A stretch of DNA of 10,810 nt, taken from the NCBI GenBank assembly GCA_937914965.1, contig CALGIY010000324.1, positions 1 to 10,810 on the forward strand, read 5' to 3'. A program made the position numbers and the translations under genes. Under the pieces are notes generated by a model, which was given only the letters and a program-made list of their open reading frames with translations, was not told where the DNA came from and did not search any database. The stretch is from an uncultured Thermoanaerobacteraceae bacterium (GTDB lineage: Bacteria > Bacillota > DSM-12270 > Thermacetogeniales > Thermacetogeniaceae). Below, piece by piece: positions 1 through 6,793 of this stretch (positions within the stretch are counted from its first letter, which is position 1; every line of letters begins with the position of its first letter).

Positions 1-275
1 CCCTTAGCTGTCAGCATGATGATAGAGGTATTGTTACACTGCTGTCTAATGCGTCGGCAGACATCCGGACCATCCACCTTGGGAAGCATCAGATCAAGGA
101 TGATGATGTCCACACTGCTGCAGGAATACTCATGCTGCGCAGAAGATCTAGCGCCTCTTACCCATCGTAAGCTGCCAGAACTTCAAAACCCTCCCGTTCT
201 AGGGTGTATTTAAGTCCCTTGACAAGTGGTCTTTCGTTATCGACAATTTGTATTTGCGAAAGGATCCATCCTGGG
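1..275 (-). pseudogene. Response regulator receiver domain, decayed and cut by the window edge
   Basis: Reading the minus strand from about 275 leftward gives recognisable receiver-domain blocks: QIQIVDNERPLVKGLKYTL, then [13 protein letters not shown], then EALDLLRS, then [15 protein letters not shown] and IIMLTAK. These are the first strand with its acidic pocket, the phospho-acceptor Asp (ILDLMLP) and the conserved Lys (MLTAK) of an OmpR/PhoB/WalR-type regulator. It is broken in three ways. A TAA stop at 158-160 sits between AYDG and EALD. A frameshift near 131-134 separates LLRS from the VDIIILD block. There is no clear start codon or ribosome binding site before QIQIVD. One residue of the acidic pocket, usually DD, reads DN. 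The DNA-binding domain, if it remains, lies outside the window. It may once have regulated the rightward polysaccharide operon, but only its position suggests that. Confidence 0.8.
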
Positions 276-287
276 TTTTCTAGTTTA

Positions 288-316
288 TTACCAGGTAGGT
301 AAACTCTTGATATAAT
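288..316 (+). promoter_or_regulatory. Vegetative (sigma-A type) promoter with extended -10
   Basis: TTACCA at 288-293 (four of six matches to TTGACA) is separated by exactly 17 bp from a perfect TATAAT at 311-316. The bases just before it, TGA, complete the extended -10 motif TGnTATAAT. It points right, toward the polysaccharide genes, and predicts transcription starting near 322-324. It is the best promoter match I saw in the non-coding parts of the window. Its activity is not proven by sequence alone. Confidence 0.6.
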
Positions 317-322
317 GGACTA

Positions 323-769
323 ATTTGCTATGGACCTAGACACTTGCCTGTTTCGTTGGTATATTAATCGTAGGTGTTCTTGTATGTAACTAAAAAAAAG
401 GAAACTCGAAACAGGTGCTGTTATGTGTGTTAAGAACTGTTAGCGTTTTCTGGGTAGTAAATTACACTTGTATTATTCTTTTTATAGGTTTATATTCCTT
501 TTAGTTTCATTATATTGTTGAAGGTATTTATTGCTTTTTGGTGTATTAAACGGAATAGAATACATAAATGAATCCTGTTTATAATTGTATTAGGCAGGAA
601 ATGGTTTGTTTTTGTAGAATAAATGATAATTATGCCGGAAGGCTATTTTCTTTGATCCATTGGACATAATTATATAACCGGAGCGGCAATGACCTGCAGA
701 GAAAATAGTGGATTAAGAAGAAAACCATGTCACTGCAAAACATGTAGTTATATCAGAGGAGGATATTCT
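323..769 (+). promoter_or_regulatory. Long untranslated leader of the polysaccharide operon
   Basis: About 450 bases lie between the predicted transcription start and the first well-supported start codon at 770, and I find no gene there. The stretch is AT-rich. It contains a perfect 9-bp inverted pair, CCTGTTTCG at 347-355 and CGAAACAGG at 407-415, which two G-U pairs could extend, with a 51-nt loop. A second small pair is TGCCG at 633-637 with CGGCA at 684-688. I could not match it to a known riboswitch, including c-di-GMP-I, nor find a terminator with a T-run. Long leaders before EPS operons in Firmicutes often carry control by antitermination or attenuation, so a regulatory RNA is possible but not shown. 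Confidence 0.35.
347..415. repeat. 9-bp inverted repeat in the leader
   Basis: CCTGTTTCG (347-355) and CGAAACAGG (407-415) are perfect reverse complements, 51 nt apart. Bases 345-346 and 416-417 could add two G-U pairs in RNA. It may be the closing stem of a leader RNA structure or the ends of a very small degenerate insertion. No target-site duplication is evident. Confidence 0.4.
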
Positions 770-1633
770 ATGAGTAATAATACTGTTAAGACTCCAGTAT
801 CTTACCCCGCTACAGATGTCTATGAAGATGAAATTGACCTGAGAGGTTTAATCCTCGTCATATGGAGTTACCGGAAGCTCATATTTGGGATTTTTCTGGC
901 TTCATTGTTAATGGGTGCAGTGATTTCTTTTGCGATCCCACCCGTATATCAGGTTCAGGCAAAGATATCAATAGGTAATTTTGCTTTAGAACAGGGCAGC
1001 AGTCAACTACAGATTACTTCTGAAACGGCCAAAGAGATACTGCTCAGCACTGATCTTCAAGAAGATGCTTGGGGAACGGGAACTGATTCAGGGGGACTCA
1101 ATATTACACCTGTTGCGAACACAAATATATTACAGATCACCCTTGATACGAATGATCCCCAGCAAGGAGAGGTTTTATTAAATAAGCTTATTACTCGCTT
1201 TGATGAAAAGGTAGGGGTGCAGTATGAGCGCTCAAAAGAACTGAACAATAATGATCTCCAGTACACAAAAGAAGAGTTGAAAGAGGTTAACAAAAGCATT
1301 AAGCTGATCCGGGACATTCTTGAAAAACTATCGAAGGCTGAACCATCCCGTACTACAGAGATACAGCAGGCGGGACAGCTTGATACCTTATCCCGCTTTA
1401 CTGAACAGCGAGATAAACTTCTGAAAAAAAAATTGGAGTCTGAACATAAGTTAAACAGTATAGAGGGTATTAAGGTGTTAGAAAAACCGACTGCACCTTC
1501 TTCACCGGTACGTCCCCGCAAGAAATTGAACATTGCTGTAGCAGGGGTACTTGGGTTAATGGTGGGGGTCTTTGCGGCATTTACCATGAACTATTTTAGA
1601 CGTAATCCACTTGAGTTACATAGAAATGAATAA
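770..1633 (+). CDS. Wzz/YveK-type polysaccharide chain-length protein (co-polymerase)
   Basis: This 287-residue membrane protein has the layout of the Wzz (chain length determinant) family. A cytoplasmic N-terminus carries the usual EIDLRGLILVIW block (about 21-32), followed by a first membrane helix at about 36-55. A long extracytoplasmic region follows, with a charged, probably coiled-coil stretch at about 150-230. A proline-rich segment (PTAPSSPVRP, about 240-249) leads into a second membrane helix at about 253-276. The family sets polymer length together with Wzy at the membrane. There is no C-terminal kinase domain, so this is the split Gram-positive (CpsC/YveK/EpsA-like) form, which normally pairs with a separate tyrosine kinase that is not in this window. 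The start at 770 is chosen because AGAGGAGG (755-762) precedes it by 7 nt. An in-frame ATG at 689 has no comparable site and would add 27 unlikely residues. Confidence 0.9.
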   Translation: MSNNTVKTPVSYPATDVYEDEIDLRGLILVIWSYRKLIFGIFLASLLMGAVISFAIPPVYQVQAKISIGNFALEQGSSQLQITSETAKEILLSTDLQEDAWGTGTDSGGLNITPVANTNILQITLDTNDPQQGEVLLNKLITRFDEKVGVQYERSKELNNNDLQYTKEELKEVNKSIKLIRDILEKLSKAEPSRTTEIQQAGQLDTLSRFTEQRDKLLKKKLESEHKLNSIEGIKVLEKPTAPSSPVRPRKKLNIAVAGVLGLMVGVFAAFTMNYFRRNPLELHRNE

Positions 1634-1721
1634 CCACTGCCAAACATTACCAAACTACTAGAAATATATGTGCAAACTCTAAAATTCGCTGAAGTTTTAA
1701 CATTAATGGAGGCTTTTAAGA

Positions 1722-2999
1722 TTGCCTTATTGTAATAGAACAAAAACAGTTAATTTTCAAGGTTTTCGATCGATTTGGTTGAAGGGTTTAATATGGTTAT
1801 GGATATTGGTAATACTTTTTGCAGATTTAAAGGTAACTGTGCATCCTTATATACATTGGGTTATGTTTGCCCTTCTAGTATTTTTTATTTTGCCCTTTTT
1901 ATTTAAGATGAGGTTTAGTATCCGTTTCAATTTTGTTATATTTAATGCTTGTTTATTTTTGACATCTATTCTTTTAGTTGGATTCATTAGCATTAATCCG
2001 ATTTATGAAATAGAGCAGGTAATCAAACTTACTATAATTCTTATTGGGGGCTGGATGCTTTTTTCTTCTTCACAGTTCCCGCTAACTACAGTTCTTAATG
2101 CTTTCAAAAGCGCTGTTTATATTAACGTTATTTTATTATTTTGTGGCGCAATTATATCACCAGTATTTGCACATGAGATGGCTATTGGTCGGTGGGGAAC
2201 AGTACTAAACTATCCAGGTTCTTTATGGAGACTAGGAATTGCAGTTTTTATTTTATCTGCATATGGTTATTTCATATCTGGATTTCGTAATTTTCACTAT
2301 GGTGTTTTGCTATTATCCAGCTTGTTATTAATTTTTTTTGATGGTTCAAGGACAGGAATCTTAATATTTATAATAGGGGTACTATTTTTGGGGTTAGTGC
2401 TCTTATTAGAGAAAAGAATTAAATTAAAAAAAACAGTGGTTCTAACAGTTGGTACTTTGTTGGTTATACCAATAATCGTTTTCCCTTTAAACTTGCTTGG
2501 AATTGAAGGGGCAGGCAGATTTGTTTCAAATATTAATACGATAAAGAATACGCAGTATAGTTTTGAACGGATAGATCCTGCTCGTTTCAAAATGTTAAAA
2601 ACCGTTATCAATGAAATAGGTGAACACCCGTTTGTCGGAAAAGGCATTGGGAGTACACGAACCAATACACCAGTAGGTCCTATGGTGGTTCACATGACAT
2701 ACCTGCAGGTATGGGCTGATATGGGAATATTAGGGTTCGTTAGCTATATAGGCGTGGCCTGGGGGTGGATTATATGGTTACCAAAGATAGTCAGGCAAAT
2801 TCGAGGATTATCATATTGTTCTGAAAGGGCTGTATGCTATAATGCTATATATTTGTTGATTGTCTTTGGTATAAGTGGTTTATTCCATCCATTAAGCACT
2901 GAGTGGTCCGAGTGGATTTTATTTCTTTTTCCTTATTCTATTTTGATTAGATTGCTTAATAACCGTACTGACTGTAAGGGTGTTGATACTTGTGTATGA
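1722..2999 (+). CDS. Wzy/O-antigen-ligase-like polysaccharide polymerase
   Basis: This 425-residue, very hydrophobic protein has roughly ten to twelve predicted membrane helices. It matches the general plan of the O-antigen ligase/polymerase (Wzy_C/RfaL) superfamily. A GSRTG motif at about 208-212 begins a helix. It is followed by a large extracytoplasmic loop with HPFVGKGIG (about 302-310) and HMTYLQVWADMGILG (about 324-338), which corresponds to the family's H-x-x-x-L...E/D-x-G-x-x-G block. It probably polymerises lipid-linked repeat units on the outer face of the membrane, alongside the Wzz-like protein upstream. The start is TTG, supported by GGAGG at 1708-1712, 9 nt before it. The coding region is visibly more AT-rich than the dehydratase gene further right. 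Ligase and polymerase roles cannot be told apart from sequence, but a Gram-positive setting favours polymerase. Confidence 0.85.
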   Translation: MPYCNRTKTVNFQGFRSIWLKGLIWLWILVILFADLKVTVHPYIHWVMFALLVFFILPFLFKMRFSIRFNFVIFNACLFLTSILLVGFISINPIYEIEQVIKLTIILIGGWMLFSSSQFPLTTVLNAFKSAVYINVILLFCGAIISPVFAHEMAIGRWGTVLNYPGSLWRLGIAVFILSAYGYFISGFRNFHYGVLLLSSLLLIFFDGSRTGILIFIIGVLFLGLVLLLEKRIKLKKTVVLTVGTLLVIPIIVFPLNLLGIEGAGRFVSNINTIKNTQYSFERIDPARFKMLKTVINEIGEHPFVGKGIGSTRTNTPVGPMVVHMTYLQVWADMGILGFVSYIGVAWGWIIWLPKIVRQIRGLSYCSERAVCYNAIYLLIVFGISGLFHPLSTEWSEWILFLFPYSILIRLLNNRTDCKGVDTCV

Positions 3000-3894
3000 T
3001 ATGTTTAGTATTGTTATTCCGACATATAATCGTGCAAATATTATAGGGAGGGCGCTTGAGTCTGTTTTGGGTCAGGAGGTATCTGACCTAGAAATAATCG
3101 TTGTCGATGATTTTTCGCAAGATAATACTGAAGAGGTTATATTAAAACGATATCCGCAGGTTCGTTATTATAAGTTGAGAAGTAACATGGGCCCTGGTAT
3201 GGCAAGAAACAAGGGAATTAGAGAAGCTACTAGGAAATGGGTAGTACTATTGGATGACGATGACCAACTGCTAACTGGTGCCTTACAACAAGTAGCTAGT
3301 GCTATTAATTCTTTTTCTAAGGCGGAAAGATATCCAGTTTTACAGTTTGCTCATGGCAATGCACATGTTCCAACAAATTTTATGATAGCTACTATTGATG
3401 CATATATAAATAATGTGATAGAGGGAGATTTCGTTTCGGTAATACAAAAAGAAATGTTTTTAAAAAACGATTTCGCTTATCCAAATGCATCTATTGGAGC
3501 GGAACATTTACTTTGGTGGAAAATTGCTGACGAGTATGGAATACCCACTTGGAACTATAAAATTGCTAAATTAAACACTGATGCATCTGATAGATTGACA
3601 GATGTTAAACAGCAGATTAAAAAGGCAAAGGAACATGCTCAAGCACAAGATTTAACACTTTCTCTATTTGGAGAAATTCTAAAACATTATGCTCCTCAAC
3701 TCTATCTGAAAAAACAGCTTGGCGCTGCGATATATTGGCTATTAGCGGGGGAGCGAACATTAGCTAGAAAAAGACTTAATGATGGCATCAAAAAGCATAA
3801 TCGAATTATTTTTTTGCTAGTTTGGCTATTAAGTTACATGCCGAGGAAAATAATACAATTTTGTTTCGTATACTATCGGAGGTTAACACTGTGA
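2992..3894 (+). CDS. GT2 (GT-A fold) glycosyltransferase
   Basis: This protein of about 300 residues begins with FSIVIPTYNRANIIGRALES, the nucleotide-binding start of GT2 enzymes. It continues with LEIIVVDDFSQDNT, NMGPGMARNKGI and the metal-binding acidic cluster LDDDDQ (about D88-D91). It probably adds one sugar to the undecaprenyl-linked repeat at the cytoplasmic face; the sugar cannot be told from sequence. The C-terminal third (about 200-300) is less conserved and ends in a hydrophobic/basic segment (about 270-297) that could touch the membrane. Start choice: GTG at 2992 has AAGGG (2976-2980) upstream at a workable distance and overlaps the preceding gene by 8 nt, which suggests translational coupling. 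ATG at 3001 fits the family N-terminus equally well but lacks a ribosome site, and GTG at 2980 is also open. Confidence 0.88.
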   Translation: MYDMFSIVIPTYNRANIIGRALESVLGQEVSDLEIIVVDDFSQDNTEEVILKRYPQVRYYKLRSNMGPGMARNKGIREATRKWVVLLDDDDQLLTGALQQVASAINSFSKAERYPVLQFAHGNAHVPTNFMIATIDAYINNVIEGDFVSVIQKEMFLKNDFAYPNASIGAEHLLWWKIADEYGIPTWNYKIAKLNTDASDRLTDVKQQIKKAKEHAQAQDLTLSLFGEILKHYAPQLYLKKQLGAAIYWLLAGERTLARKRLNDGIKKHNRIIFLLVWLLSYMPRKIIQFCFVYYRRLTL

Positions 3895-4973
3895 AAATAT
3901 TACAAGTAATTGATAGTTTGCAAATCGGTGGGGCAGAAGTGTTACTAAGACACTTAGTACCTTTGTTTATAGAAGAAGGTCATGACGTTGATATTTATTT
4001 ACTACAATCAACAAACAGTTCGTTGGAAAGAGAACTGTTAAAGGAAGGCATATCGATTTATTCTCCGAATAATTCGACTGTATATTCAATTTCTCATATA
4101 TTTAGTTTGGCGCAGTATTTACGCGAAAAGATATATGATGTTATTCATGTACATTTATTTCCTGCTCAGTTGTGGGTTGCGATTGCTAATAAATTAGTTC
4201 ACAAGAAAACTTCATTAGTAACAACTGAACATAATACATACAATCGACGTAGAAAAAAACTATATCGACCGCTCGACCAATGGATGTACAGACAATATAA
4301 TACAATAGCTGCCATTAGCGATGCAACGGCGAATGAGTTATATCAATGGTGCCCTGAGTTAGAGTCAAAGGTTACCTTAGTACCTAACGGGATTCAAATA
4401 GAAAAATTTAAAAAAGCATTACCGGTACCTAAAGTAAAAATAACTGGGTATTCGGAAGCACCTGTAATAATCTTCGTCGGAAGATTTGACGAACAAAAGG
4501 ACCATATAACTTTAATAAAGGCTATGGTTAATATTCCTGATGCGCACTTAGTACTAGTTGGAGATGGACCGTTACGTAAAGAAATGGAATTGCTAGCGTC
4601 AAAGCTAGCTATCGATAACCGTGTCCATTTTCTGGGCCGCAGAAATGATGTTCATGAGTTAATTAAAATGGCGGACATTTATGTTCAATCATCACATTGG
4701 GAGGGCTTCGGAATTGCGGTTGTTGAAGCTATGGCAGGGGGGTTGCCAGTAATAGCTAGTAAAGTTCCTGGTTTATGTGATGTTGTCGGAAACTCAGGTA
4801 TATTATTCGAGCCTAGAAATAGTAAACAGCTTGCAAGATACATTAAAGCAGTTATTGATAACAAGGAGTTATATAATAGTTTATCAATAAACAGCAGTGC
4901 GCGAGCTGAGCAATTCAATATAGAGGTAACGGCTAAAAAGTATATAGATTTGTATCGATCACCTGTTATGTAA
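3891..4973 (+). CDS. GT4 (GT-B fold) glycosyltransferase
   Basis: This 360-residue retaining glycosyltransferase of the GT4 family starts KILQVIDSLQIGGAEVLLR, the glycine-rich acceptor-side motif. The C-terminal donor domain has LVPNGIQIEKF, IIFVGRFDEQKDHITLIKAM, HLVLVGDGPLRKEME and VHFLGRRNDV. It ends in the E-x7-E signature WEGFGIAVVEAM, with Glu at about 271 and 279. It would add a sugar to the growing lipid-linked repeat unit in the cytoplasm. The GTG start at 3891 lies 8 nt after GGAGG (3878-3882) and overlaps the previous stop as GTGA, so the two genes are likely translationally coupled. The frame is open back to 3822, but that extension lies inside the upstream gene and lacks a ribosome site. 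Confidence 0.92.
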   Translation: MKILQVIDSLQIGGAEVLLRHLVPLFIEEGHDVDIYLLQSTNSSLERELLKEGISIYSPNNSTVYSISHIFSLAQYLREKIYDVIHVHLFPAQLWVAIANKLVHKKTSLVTTEHNTYNRRRKKLYRPLDQWMYRQYNTIAAISDATANELYQWCPELESKVTLVPNGIQIEKFKKALPVPKVKITGYSEAPVIIFVGRFDEQKDHITLIKAMVNIPDAHLVLVGDGPLRKEMELLASKLAIDNRVHFLGRRNDVHELIKMADIYVQSSHWEGFGIAVVEAMAGGLPVIASKVPGLCDVVGNSGILFEPRNSKQLARYIKAVIDNKELYNSLSINSSARAEQFNIEVTAKKYIDLYRSPVM

Positions 4974-5052
4974 ATGTGTTTATATGTTAGGGGCGGGTAA
5001 GCAATGATAACATTATTATTTTTATAACAGTTGGTTGCTATGGCTCGTGATT

Positions 5053-5064
5053 AGGTCATGACCT
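5053..5064. repeat. 12-bp perfect palindrome AGGTCATGACCT
   Basis: A perfect twofold palindrome lies in the gap between the two GT4 genes, just before the orphan coding remnant. It could be a dimeric regulator's operator or a chance palindrome. No promoter is clearly associated with it. Confidence 0.3.
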
Positions 5065-5247
5065 CCAGCTTTTTTTAAAGATGTTCTGCCAGAACCAGGT
5101 ACTCCAGATGACAGTGTCCAGGTGATAGCGATGCAAGAATTTATTCCCTTTGACGGTGAGTTCCGGATTGAACAGCGGCGCTATATCCTGACATTTGATG
5201 TTGCTCGTTTTCTTGACTACGAGATGGTGCAATATTTGGAGAAATAA
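5062..5247 (+). pseudogene. Orphan coding remnant of unknown family
   Basis: The gap 4974-5275 has no intact gene. From 5062 to the TAA at 5245-5247 one frame stays open for about 61 codons after a TGA at 5059-5061. It reads like real protein: FFKDVLPEPGTPDDSVQ, then VIAMQEFIPFDGEFRIEQ, then RRYILTFDVARFLDYEMVQYLEK. It has balanced charged and hydrophobic residues. I do not recognise the family. It looks like the C-terminal end of a gene whose front has been lost. A short ORF starting at ATG 5131 (38 residues) with AGGTGA upstream (5120-5125) could alternatively be a small gene. Further left, GGGGCGGG (4990-4997) before ATG 5004 gives only seven codons before a stop, perhaps the start of the same lost gene. 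Confidence 0.4.
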
Positions 5248-5275
5248 GTAAGAATACTATATTTCGCAGAGCAGG

Positions 5276-6415
5276 ATGGTTAATATTGAGGGGGTAATTA
5301 GACTGAGGCGAATACTATTTGTAGCATCTATTGCAACACATATAAAATCGTTTCATTTACCGTTTATTGAGATGTTACAAAAACAGGGGTACGAGGTGGA
5401 TGTAGCTTGTTCTCCTGATGTCTCCTTGCCAAAAGGGCTTTTAGTATGGGAGATACCTTTCGCAAGGTCCCCTTATAGTGCTAGAAACATAAAGGCATTA
5501 GGTGCCTTACGAAGGCTTTTCCGGGAGCACCACTATGACTTGGTACATGTACATACTCCAGTCGCTTCGTTTTTGACCCGTCTTGCGGCTCGGGACATAG
5601 ATGTTCCGGTACTTTATACAGCACATGGTTTTCATTTTTTTCAAGGAGCACCGCTCCGCAATTGGATATTATACTATACAGTGGAACGCTTGGCTGCCAA
5701 GTGGACAGCGGGTTTGATAGTGATGAATAAAGAGGATTTTGAGGCAGGAAAGAAACTAGGCTTTATAGAAGGGAAAAACCTCTATTATACGCATGGGGTT
5801 GGTGTTGACATTGACCAGTATCAACAAAGAGATAATAATATAAGAGAAAAATTGGGTTTGCCAGGCAAAGCAAAGATAGTTGTTTGCGTGGCCGAATTTA
5901 TTGCCAATAAAAATCACATGCAATTACTCAAGGCTTGGAAGTATGTATGTGATAAAGAACCGGATAGTGTCCTTTTGCTGGTTGGAAAAGGTGAAGCTGA
6001 AGATAAGATTAGGAAAACAGTCTCGAACCTGGGTATTACACAAAATGTTTACTTTTTAGGTTTTCGTGGTGATGTTCCAGAAATATTGTTTGCTTCAAAT
6101 ATACTTGTACTTTGTTCCTACAGGGAGGGGCTTCCTCGAGTGATTATGGAGGCAATGGCTGCTGGGAAACCTGTGGTAGCAACTAATGTCAGAGGAAACT
6201 GCGATCTGGTAGAGGATGGCGTAAATGGATATTTAGCGCCTTTGGGAGATCCATGTTCCCTTGCAGACGCTATTGTTAAGCTGTTTCGCAACCCAGAACT
6301 TGCCCAGCACTTGGGCAGGACGGGTAGGGACAAAATACAAAACTACTCACTTGAGAATGTTCTTAACGAAATGGATAATATCTATCAAAAGTACCTAAAT
6401 GCAGTGTTAACTTAA
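5276..6415 (+). CDS. GT4 (GT-B fold) glycosyltransferase, EpsD-like
   Basis: This 379-residue GT4 enzyme has the N-terminal block RRILFVASIATHIKSFHLPF. It continues with LVHVHTPVASFLTRLAA and the YTAHGFHFFQGAP motif typical of exopolysaccharide GT4 enzymes. The donor domain has VCVAEFIANKNHMQLLKAW, VLLLVGKGEAEDKI, VYFLGFRGDVPEIL and the E-x7-E signature REGLPRVIMEAM (Glu about 284 and 292). It probably adds an early sugar of the repeat unit in the cytoplasm. The start is uncertain. ATG 5276 gives a nine-residue lead-in and has only a weak ribosome site pressed against it. A strong GAGGGGG (5288-5294) lies inside the gene, 8 nt before CTG 5303, which would give a family-typical short N-terminus (L-R-R-I-L-F-V). 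The next gene's ATG lies 25 nt after the stop. Confidence 0.92.
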   Translation: MVNIEGVIRLRRILFVASIATHIKSFHLPFIEMLQKQGYEVDVACSPDVSLPKGLLVWEIPFARSPYSARNIKALGALRRLFREHHYDLVHVHTPVASFLTRLAARDIDVPVLYTAHGFHFFQGAPLRNWILYYTVERLAAKWTAGLIVMNKEDFEAGKKLGFIEGKNLYYTHGVGVDIDQYQQRDNNIREKLGLPGKAKIVVCVAEFIANKNHMQLLKAWKYVCDKEPDSVLLLVGKGEAEDKIRKTVSNLGITQNVYFLGFRGDVPEILFASNILVLCSYREGLPRVIMEAMAAGKPVVATNVRGNCDLVEDGVNGYLAPLGDPCSLADAIVKLFRNPELAQHLGRTGRDKIQNYSLENVLNEMDNIYQKYLNAVLT

Positions 6416-6440
6416 CTAGTTATTCAGAGGGTGAGCAAAA

Positions 6441-6793
6441 ATGGTATTAATATATTTTAAACGAATTATGGATGTGGTCAGTACTCTGACTGGTTTGTTA
6501 TTTACGGTTCCAATACTATTAAGCGTTGCGTTTATTATTAGAATTAGCATGGGATCGCCGGTTCTCTTCCGCCAAGTGCGCCCGGCTTGGATGGAAATCC
6601 TTTCGTGGTGTACAAGTTTCGCACGATGCTTGATTTAAGGGACAAAGATGGCAATTTCTTGCCTGACGATCAGTGTCTAACAGGGATTGGTCGTTTTCTT
6701 AGGAATACTAGTCTTGATGAATTACCGGAGTTAATTAACGTTTTAAAAGAGGAAATGAGTTTAGTTGGGCCAGGGTGCAATTCGCTACGCTAA
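6441..6793 (+). pseudogene. pglC: Initiating phosphoglycosyltransferase (PglC/EpsL/WcaJ-like), frameshifted and truncated
   Basis: Bacterial sugar transferases of this family (about 200 residues) move a phospho-sugar from a UDP-sugar to undecaprenyl phosphate and start the repeat unit. Present here are the start (ATG 6441, 8 nt after AGAGGGTG), the membrane-inserted helix (KRIMDVVSTLTGLLFTVPIL), SPVLFRQVRP and, in the next frame, LDGNPFVVYKFRTM. SLDELPELINVLKEEMSLVGP then carries the catalytic Asp-Glu pair. Two lesions are visible. One base, apparently a G, is missing around 6584-6586, where CGCCCGGCTTGG should read CGCCCGGGCTTGG to keep RPGLDG in frame. After MSLVGP (about 6770) the usual RPLL...PGITGWAQVNGRN end is absent, and the DNA joins straight into acetyltransferase sequence. 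The gene is therefore unlikely to make an active enzyme unless these are sequencing errors. Confidence 0.88.

Noticed and set aside
16..213. Open + strand frame of 65 codons at the left edge
   Set aside because: It lies opposite the clear receiver-domain blocks on the minus strand and has no ribosome site or recognisable sequence.
689..769. In-frame N-terminal extension of the Wzz-like protein with several Cys residues (CHCKTC)
   Set aside because: No usable ribosome site before ATG 689, the segment is foreign to the Wzz family, and ATG 770 has a strong AGAGGAGG at the right distance.
1057..1587. 176-codon open frame on the minus strand
   Set aside because: Fully antisense to the Wzz-like gene; low-complexity Ser/Phe-rich translation typical of a shadow frame.
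3822..3890. Upstream extension of the first GT4 gene
   Set aside because: Lies within the GT2 gene; GTG 3891 with GGAGG and a 4-nt stop/start overlap is far better supported.
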